64,000 bases of DNA from Paragonimus westermani. Its lineage: Eukaryota > Platyhelminthes > Trematoda > Plagiorchiida > Troglotrematidae. Location of the stretch: contig QNGE01000872.1 of the NCBI GenBank assembly GCA_008508345.1, positions 144,721 through 208,720 on the forward strand, in the 5' to 3' direction. Positions 27,501 to 36,500 of this stretch are shown here, one piece after another. The notes below the pieces were generated by a model. That model made no database searches, was not told the DNA's origin, and saw only the letters and a program-made list of their open reading frames with translations. A program made the position numbers and the translations under genes. Position 1 is the first letter of the stretch. Each line of letters opens with the position of its first letter.

Positions 27501-30500
27501 TTAACATCTGTGCCGCATTAATTGTCCATGAGGATTCCGCTTACCTGCTTCCTGATGCCCGTGTAACCACTGCTTCGGGATTCACTCATCAGTCATCTGC
27601 CAAGCGTGACCTGGCAAACGAATTTGGCCGAGCGTCAACATCATCCCAGATCGGCCCATGTTTGTTCAGTGTTCAAAACTTTGTTTTACAATTTACTGCC
27701 CAAAATGCGCCCTAGACATTACAAGTGGAAGTGGCTTAAATACCTCATACTCCACCGGTACAATATACAGATTCTAGTGCCGTACAACGGAGTTGACAGT
27801 ACCGTTAGCCGGTGGAAAAACAGCTTCCTTTCATTTCCAGGATGTAACCCCTATAGGCACGTCTTTCAAGACGTCCGTAAACAGCGCTATCATTTGCTAT
27901 GCGAGCTCGCGATCTGAGGTCCGCAGACAGTTCCGTCGACAAATTGCTGCCTAGGCGACAGAAGTCTGAACAGTTGTCCCCACTGTCTTCAGTAGTCCGA
28001 ATTTTAGGTCTAAGCGCAGCAGTTCTGCCCAAAGAAGATTAAACGAAAGAAAACATCCTTCCTATGTCGTTACTCAAGTCAAATTTGATTGTCGCGATCG
28101 CGAAAGCCATAACCATATTTTGCAGTTTTTCACTGTGCACAAACGGCACATTGTTAGCTGCGAACGGCCGAGCCTCGTAGCAGCTTCGAAGCGTCGAATA
28201 TTTAGCAGGTAACCATCCATGCGGTTTTCCATTTGCCAATCGTCCTCCTAATTCTAAGGAGCAACTTTCAGTCTTGAGTTCAAATACAAACTAAGTAAGG
28301 TTGTGGCTGAGACACTGTTCTGCTTCACACCGGTGACAACATCCAAATCATCAGAGGTCTATCTGTACAGCTGCATTTTTGTTCTCGTACCCATTCGTTG
28401 CGTTATACTTGAATTCAGGAACTTATCCGTGCAATCAGGCGTATCTAGCTCTGTGGAAAATGCTTGGTAGCCCGCATAATCCACGATGAGAACGTATTTT
28501 GGCTGGCCGCGTTGAAGGAACTTTTCTAGAGGCTAGAAAGTACCGCACACCCAGAGCTCTATTGTGATTGATTCGGTATTGACACTGCCCATCAAGAGCG
28601 TTCTTGTTCAAGTCTATGTAATTTGGCGGAACAAGATTCAATCCTTTCTGTTTATATTCGCACACATACACATAGTTGGGAAAGAAAGTTGTGCTCAGAT
28701 CTGAACTTTTCTAAGGCCTTCGATCGAGTAGGCTATTTACCGCTGTGTGTGAAGCTTCGCAAGTATGTTGCTGAAAATCCCCTACTCCTTTGGCTCACAA
28801 AATACCTCCAAGACCGCTATTTTAATGTCCGAGTGAACGGGACTTTTTCAGATTGGCATTGTTTGACCGGTGGTGCCCCCCAAGGTCACATATCAAGACG
28901 TACTATTTACTTTGTTTGTCATGAGAACGACAGAGTAGCGAACAAGACTTGTTTTCTGTATTTGATCATCAGGCTAATTACAACACAATAAATATGAAAA
29001 AAGTGACTAGTGTGAGTCAGAAAAACGGTCAATATAGGTTAAGGACGACAAGTTTGTTATCAGTTACGTGATCACTGTTCCAAATCATGGACTTGACTGA
29101 TTGTGGGCCAGGGGAGGTTAAGTGTGCTTGAAGTCGTTCAACGTCTCAGTTCTCCAGTGCTATCATATACTGATGACGAATTTGGCGTACAGTAGAGAGT
29201 ATAACTGATAGTGCCGACGGGCCGCAGATAATCATCTCCCATGTAAAAGGACGCACCTCCTTCATTTAGACTGCACAGATTACCTTATGAGAGGCGGAGA
29301 ACTGAGCACCATCACATATAAGCTCGATTTTGGCAGTATCGTTTCAAGGGAACCTGACCTATCTCCCAAGATCGCCACAATGCCTAGGGAAAGGTGACTC
29401 GCTACCTCGGTCACTCACCAAATTCCTCGGACGATTTCATCACTATACTCAATTCGCTATTGTGCCTCCAATTTTGCTAAATATTCAAGCTTGCCATCCT
29501 TATTTTTGAAATGCATTCGGTTGTTAAGAATGTACAGCGTAGAACTACAAAACAGGGATACTGCTTTATCCGATAGGTTGTGCCGCGTACGAAAGTTCTC
29601 AATATGCTACCGGCATATCAGAGAAGACTCCACTTCAGCATATAGGATCCCACAGCACTCTTAACATGCTGTAATAAAAATCCTTGTGCTCAGCGAAAAC
29701 GACCACTTCGAAGTAACTTGCTAAGGCTGCAACATAAAATGAGCCGTTTGATTTGTAGCCTTCGAATGTGTATAGTCTGGAACGGCTCAATAGAGTCTGT
29801 CGTGCCTGCATCATCTGTGGTTGAGTTCAAGCGCAATTTCAACGCATCCGTTCCAGGCACCGAACCGAGTATTCGAGTAATATGGTCATCAGAATCATTG
29901 CGGCTTCTCACTGCCGATGTGAGCCAGCTTTTGTCTGCCATTATATGCTGATATTCAAAATCAGCGTCTAGTGAACAGTATGACTGAAAGCGAAAAGCTG
30001 CAAAATGATTTAAATATTACACTGCTGTGACTCTGTATGCATGGTAGGTAGTGGTCGGGTTTCTGTTCCGCTCATTATCTTCTGAATTCCTTCAGTCTTT
30101 CTGTTGTTGACACTGAAAGTGTAACAATATTCTAATTTGGTTTTCCTTTTGAAACCGTCCAACACAGCTTCCGCAAATTTGTAAATTTTCTGCGAATCAT
30201 GCGGAAGGTAGGTGTATTCAAGAGTCTTGGTCCTACAGCGTTAAACATTGAAAAGGGGTATATTTTTGTAAGTTTGCTATCTTCGTTTATGTTTTTTCGT
30301 TTTAGAAAGAGGCACGTATAGTGACAATTAAAGGCGGTCACGACGATGGGCATACTAAAATTCCCGCCACTTCGATTTGCGTCTATATCTTGTAATGTCT
30401 TTTGCCACCAGTGTCAGCCTCTTTTGAGCTGAAACCGAGGAGATGGGTAGTTGCGACGGTAGCCGTGTTGAACGTGATGTTCGTTGTATCCATACGCCCA

Positions 30501-33500
30501 AGTCACTGGATGACCACTGTACTGTCTTTTAAGTCCTGCCCAGAGTGAGCAGACAGGGCCGGTGCGTTGTAGCAGGCATTGGTTTGCTATCATCATCATA
30601 GACAGCAATACATCAGTGGTTCACACTAATGCTTGACTGCCACACAACCATGAAGAAACAGCAAACTCTATATAGAAAGAGAGAAGGAAAAAAGAAGGGG
30701 ACGGGAAGGGATCTAACTACTGAAAATAACTACGTTCATTTTCAAACATTCAGCATCAAGGTGCCTACACCTTGCAAACAAACAACCGAGCTGCAAGTGA
30801 GAGTGAGGCGTCATCAGCGAGACAGCTTCCTTACGGCTTTCACTGCCCTGCGTCATTAAATGCACTCACTTCACAGACAACTCGGCCAAACAACGACAAC
30901 ATTCACGCCACTGAGCTATATGTAAGACGTGTTCATACCACTTTGACCCAATAAGGCTGAGACTAAGATGCAACCCCGTTTCACGCCAGTATCACGTTTG
31001 GAACCATCTGAGGTCGATCTGCACAACTAAACCTTCGCCTTCATACCCACACGTAACATCCTATATAAACTAACGAACATACAGCGAACCGTCTGCAGCA
31101 GGCGAATTTCTCGATAGCTGTTTATGCTGCGCCCACTCAGCTTACTTTCGGTGGAAGCGTTTTTAGCTGCTATTGGACTGTCTCCTGTTCCCAAATGCAG
31201 CGATGCAGGTGATGCAGAACGCGTTCTGAAGTTGAACCCCCCACGCTCCACACACTCTTCTTGGCTACCCACCTACACTTGCAGTCTTTTTGTCTAATTG
31301 CTCTTTGAACCCCCTGCGAAGTATGGGACGAAAAAAGGTTTCCTGGTGGCGTGGTGTAGCAAGTTATTCACTGTCATTTTTCCAGATGTAGTGGGCCGAT
31401 TCATCTGGCTGTCGGGATGTTTTCGTCAGGTCCGTATGATGGTTGTTTGCAAGAAACGTCGGTGGTGTCGTTAAATGTTACCCCAACAAACCGTATGGGC
31501 GGACCAAACTTCGCTGACTGATAGGTCTACACTTAGCGGGGGTGCAAACCCGAACACAAAACTTGGACCCGACTAACCCATAATCCGTACTGCATCAAGT
31601 AACCAGGCAAATGATGGCAACCGCTTCGTGGATGAGTTCAAGTCGTGACATCGTCCGCAACTAGCTGGAAACTTGTGCTTGTGACGACCAGCTCGTGAAC
31701 AACACCTAGCTGGAGCAGACAATCACTTCTCATTGACCGCGCCATTGTTGTGAGGTCAAACTAGCCATCAATCAGTCAACGATCGCGAAGTAGACACTCT
31801 GCTCTGAACATCCTGTTATTTGACCGGTTCAGCGGGAAGTTTAACCAACCTGGTTTCAAAGCTTATTGTAGTCTGCACGCGTTTTCTCTCCTTTGACAGC
31901 AGTACTGTAGCGGTTCGTTTCCATCGTAATTAGTACGGCGTTCAGGCCGCCCGGTGTTGTATCGATCCAACAGCCTACACACCTTTCTTGCTTCAACAAA
32001 AAGCATCATGCGTTCACGGGTATGGATGAGGTTGGCTAAGGGATTGGCTGATTTTCATTGTGTTGACGAGGTGTTGCTCGACCATTTCCAAGCAGCACAG
32101 ATAGTGCTGTAAGGTATTCTGCGCTCTGCTAAACATTTCGGAACGCGCTTTCCAAAGTTGTTCTGCAAGATTGCTGTGGTTACGTAGATTTGATGTTGGA
32201 GAATGAAGTCAGTCATTAGCGGTGGCGGCGAAGGTGTAGGGAACGAAATAGAAGCACGTATCTCTAATGGTAGGGTAGTGTTCGCTAATCTGGGGTTATC
32301 TATGGCGACACGGGGGTATCTTTCTGATGTTTGAGGGTCGCGTATATAAGGCGATAGTGAGGGCTGTTTTACTTTACGGCAACGAGACTTGGCCGCTCAT
32401 CGATTTCTGCGTTCAATCTCTCGTATCGGGTGGCACCAGCGAGTAAATAACGAAGGGGTTACGAAGCGGGTATTTGGTAGTGATTATCATACGAGTTCTT
32501 TTGTTCAATCCTTAAATTCGCATAGATTTAGATGGTTAGGCCATGTATTGAGGATACCAGTTGGCCGTCTGTCACACAGCACTCTTTGCCATTGATGCGG
32601 CTAATTGGCGTAAGATGCGAGGTGGACAGATGATGACCTGACGTAGACAAATGAAATCGTTCACGAAGGACTTGGTCCCTGTCGATCGGGTCTGTCTCCC
32701 GAGCTTCCAGTATCGATGGCTGGAGACGTTAGGTGATATGGCGGTTAACCGAGCTTAGTGGCGTGAGTGTTGTTGTTTGGCCGAGTTGTCTGTGAGGTGA
32801 GTGCGTTTAATGACGTGGGGCAGTGAAAGCCGTAAAGAAGCTGTCTTGTTAATGAGGCCCCACATTTAATCATAGCTCGGTTGTTTGTTTCCAGGATGTG
32901 AGTACTTTGATGTTGTAATTTTGAATAAAGATGTAAATGTTTTCAGTAGTTAGGCTCCTCCTCCTTCCGTTCTTATTTCTTCTCTCATACGGGGTTTGCT
33001 TTTTTCTCCATGGTTGTGTGGTAGTTAAGCATCAGTGAGGAACCACTGATGTATCGCTGTATATTGTGATGATGATACGGGGCTCTGATTCATAGAACAG
33101 ATGGATATAAATTTTCTGAGAGACCCATCCAGGAGCCAGTGGTTTAGTAGTCTGTCATGTGGTGTTACGGGGCTTATGTTCACCTGGGGCGCAGTGAACA
33201 GGACGTTACTATCTGATCCTGGTTACCGTTACGCGAAAGGAATGTATTGTAAGCTGTATTAGAGTTGCTGAATAATGCGAATTTTTCGATTGTGCAAAAT
33301 GCTACATCGGCAGTCACAGTTGGAGTGCTCTTTTTTGCGGGCGACTTTTCCAACTGTCCATTTTCGTAAGACAGCACTGTCGCAACTGTAAGTAGGTTTC
33401 TGCTGCATACTCATGGTCATGTCTCACCATATGAGAACTCCTACATGGACAGCATGCACACAACTGCGCAGACAGCAACCTGTGGCTGATGAATGTTTAT

Positions 33501-36500
33501 ATCTTGATTGCGTTGACTGTCTTGTCGACTGTGCAGCAGAACATCAGACCGAAACGTCATCCGTTGTCCATGAAAAGATCCTCCCCAAGTTCAGCAAGTT
33601 AGTTAAGATAACCAGGGTAAACACGAGCTCATCTGACAATATCCCAAGCACTGACTGATCAGAAGTAATGGTTAGGTAAATCTAACGGTCTACGCCCGTG
33701 CTATATAGTTGTGTGTCTACACGTTCCATGTTTTTTTTGCTTGAGGAGCCAACGGGTTAGTTTCGAGACCACATCCTCGTTCGATTCACGGATGACGCCA
33801 CGAATCCGACTAGCAAAGGGTTCGTCAGATCCGAACATCTGTCAGGTAGATCAGGACAAACCCAGTTATCCGCTGTTTTCGTTGTTTTTAGAACAATCAT
33901 GTGCATGCCCGGCCAGTTACCATTTCGAAAAACCGATTATTACAACCCAGGCACCGTCACCATCCAATAAGTCGTGTACGCGCACCCACCTGATGTATAA
34001 AACTGGACCCACGAGACGACGTGTGCCTTCGTGGGGGTCACAAGTCTAACGCTTCAAACGACAATTGGGCTATCCAATGCTAGTGCACTTCAATCTTGGA
34101 ATTTAAAAATCAAGACTAAAGCCGTCAGCATGCGGTCTGTTACTTGTCGGTTGATATGCTCGTGAATTCTTTAGATTGCTCATTTGAACAATCGTTGTTT
34201 TCGTTTGGACCACTACACCAATGCGTAGTGCTTGTCGGTTTCTGTGCCTTGGGCTCATTCTTTCCTCAAACCAAGAGCAATAATCGTGAATGACCCAACA
34301 ATTATGGATCTTATCTTTATCTCAGGCTTGACCATTTTGAGTGCGGCATTTCATACTTGAACTATCAAGCAACGCGAAGCCCGCGTGACTTTCATATCAT
34401 TGCTCGGTGTCCAGTCGGTATATATTGTACAGCTCGGTGTACGTCCTTCAGGGACAATCTTTGCCTAGTCTACTTTGATTTTTCATGCTAATTTCTGATT
34501 TTGTGTTTCCCACAGACTGACAGTTTGCCCAAAGTTTGCACCCCAGTGGAGTGGATAGAGTTGAGAATTCTCCGATCGCCACAACAGATCTCCGTTACCA
34601 CCCACTATGTTGGTATAAATCGCAAGAACTTCCGTAAGGTAAGTTACACAGATCGTCAGAACTCTGGTTCTCTGTGGTGAAAAATCCTACAGCCTAACTA
34701 CAGTTATCACTCCCACGTTATTTCGTGCCGTTTCAAATTTTTTTCACCGCGTCGCGCCTTTACAGAACTCTGTCACATACACTCAGACGTGATTTTCTCA
34801 GTTTTGTCGCCTCATTTGCGTCAGTGCGTTCTGTAAGTCTATAGCTAACTGTATTGATCACTAATGTACGCGCGCATTTTAATAGGATTTTACACAGTAA
34901 TAAAAACCGAAAGTATCTCCCGATTAAGTGCAGAGGTTACCTACATTGGCAACCAACGTATGCCTGTATTTCAACAGTCTCTTGCATTGCACCGCCACTT
35001 AATGCATGCGTTAATCCAACCCAGTCAAACAAAAGAATGTTATTAATGGGCATGGCTTGAGAGATTTGTTCTTCTTTAGAATAGAATCTCGCAAAAAAGG
35101 TTTTGTCCGGATTCAAACCAAAGACGGAATGCCCAGATGTAGCAGGTGGTCTACTGACTGAGTTACGAGGTCATGCCCAGATGTTTCACATTAGTTGCTC
35201 ATTTGTCTGACTCTTGTGGAACCTACCAAGTGATCCAAGAAAGTGACCGTCTGGCAAGACTTCTCAGACAGTTTATGCTGGAATCCATTAACGCCACTGT
35301 TTAGCACTGGAAATGTGTTGGTGGTGGACCGCTTGGCGGATCTGCTAAGGTACCGCTCTAGGAAATAAAATGATGTTGGTCTATCAACGTGTGCTTGTAC
35401 TGTGGTACTGCTTCAGTTAATACATGTTGATCGCGGGGAGCTCAGTTCATGGTCGTACTTTCATTGAAAGCCGGTTCACACAAGACCGGCCGAACGAGTT
35501 GTCGATAACGCAGCTCTACAACGATCGGGAACTGATGTCACGATAGTCAAGTTTCCTGACAGCTAAGTTCCTGTGAATTGAAATGCGAGAACTTTAATGC
35601 AGATGGGACCAAATGCTTTGTTGGCGGGACTAAGTTATGGAACGTGATGACAAATACATAATAGTGTGCAGTGCACACTGTCGAGCCTCGGTCACCGTTC
35701 TACCCTGACCCACTGTACTGGCTTCCAGTTTTTTGTTATACCGTTGAAACAAATCGAATGTTCAGGCTGACTTTATTTAATGGAGTAGTTCAATTACAAC
35801 CCCGAACCGGCTTCGACATACCATGTTTCGGTTTGGCATTCTTACTGAACACGGTCGACATTTGACTGAGGTCACAAAAACCATGTGCCAAAGTGATACA
35901 CAGCAACCAAGTAAGCGTGCAGCGACTTGAGAGCGAATACGGTTTTTCTTATCTGGTCATCACCGGCTGAGCGCTGCTAATTGGCTCCGTCAATTTTCTG
36001 TTTAGGAGGAGTGACACGGAAAACACGTCAGCATGAACTCAGTCGGAAGGAGGCCAACTTCATAAGGAATTTCATTGTCTGAAAACTTTTCGGACTATGG
36101 CTGTTATCGTCCCGTTGAATCCTGGCATACCTTAGTGACTAGCACAGTTGGTTTTAAACATAGCGTATTTTGACCGAAAAAAAACGACTGCTCAGAAACA
36201 CGGCCACAAACTTAAAACATCACACGCGGCTTGGTGTTCACGACTCCATACCGGTGCGACACGGCTTAATGGTGACGTGGAAGTCAGTAGATGTCGCGAA
36301 TTGCAATCTGGCTTAAAGTTTAATGCAGTCAAACGGGAATCGCCTCATTTGTTAGAAATCTACCTGAAATGACCTGTGTATCTGCCGCGAATTCACGTCG
36401 TTAAACACTTGTGCGCGTATCTTTATGCACTATGCGTAGTATGCATGGCTGTAATATCGAACTTTAGTTAAAAAGTTATCTCGACAGCCGTAGCGTGAGA

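Noticed and set aside
27251..27920. Possible gypsy integrase or C-terminal region in NBN intron 10
   Set aside because: Only scattered resemblance (PYNG, SRWKNSF); no integrase core or zinc finger could be aligned.
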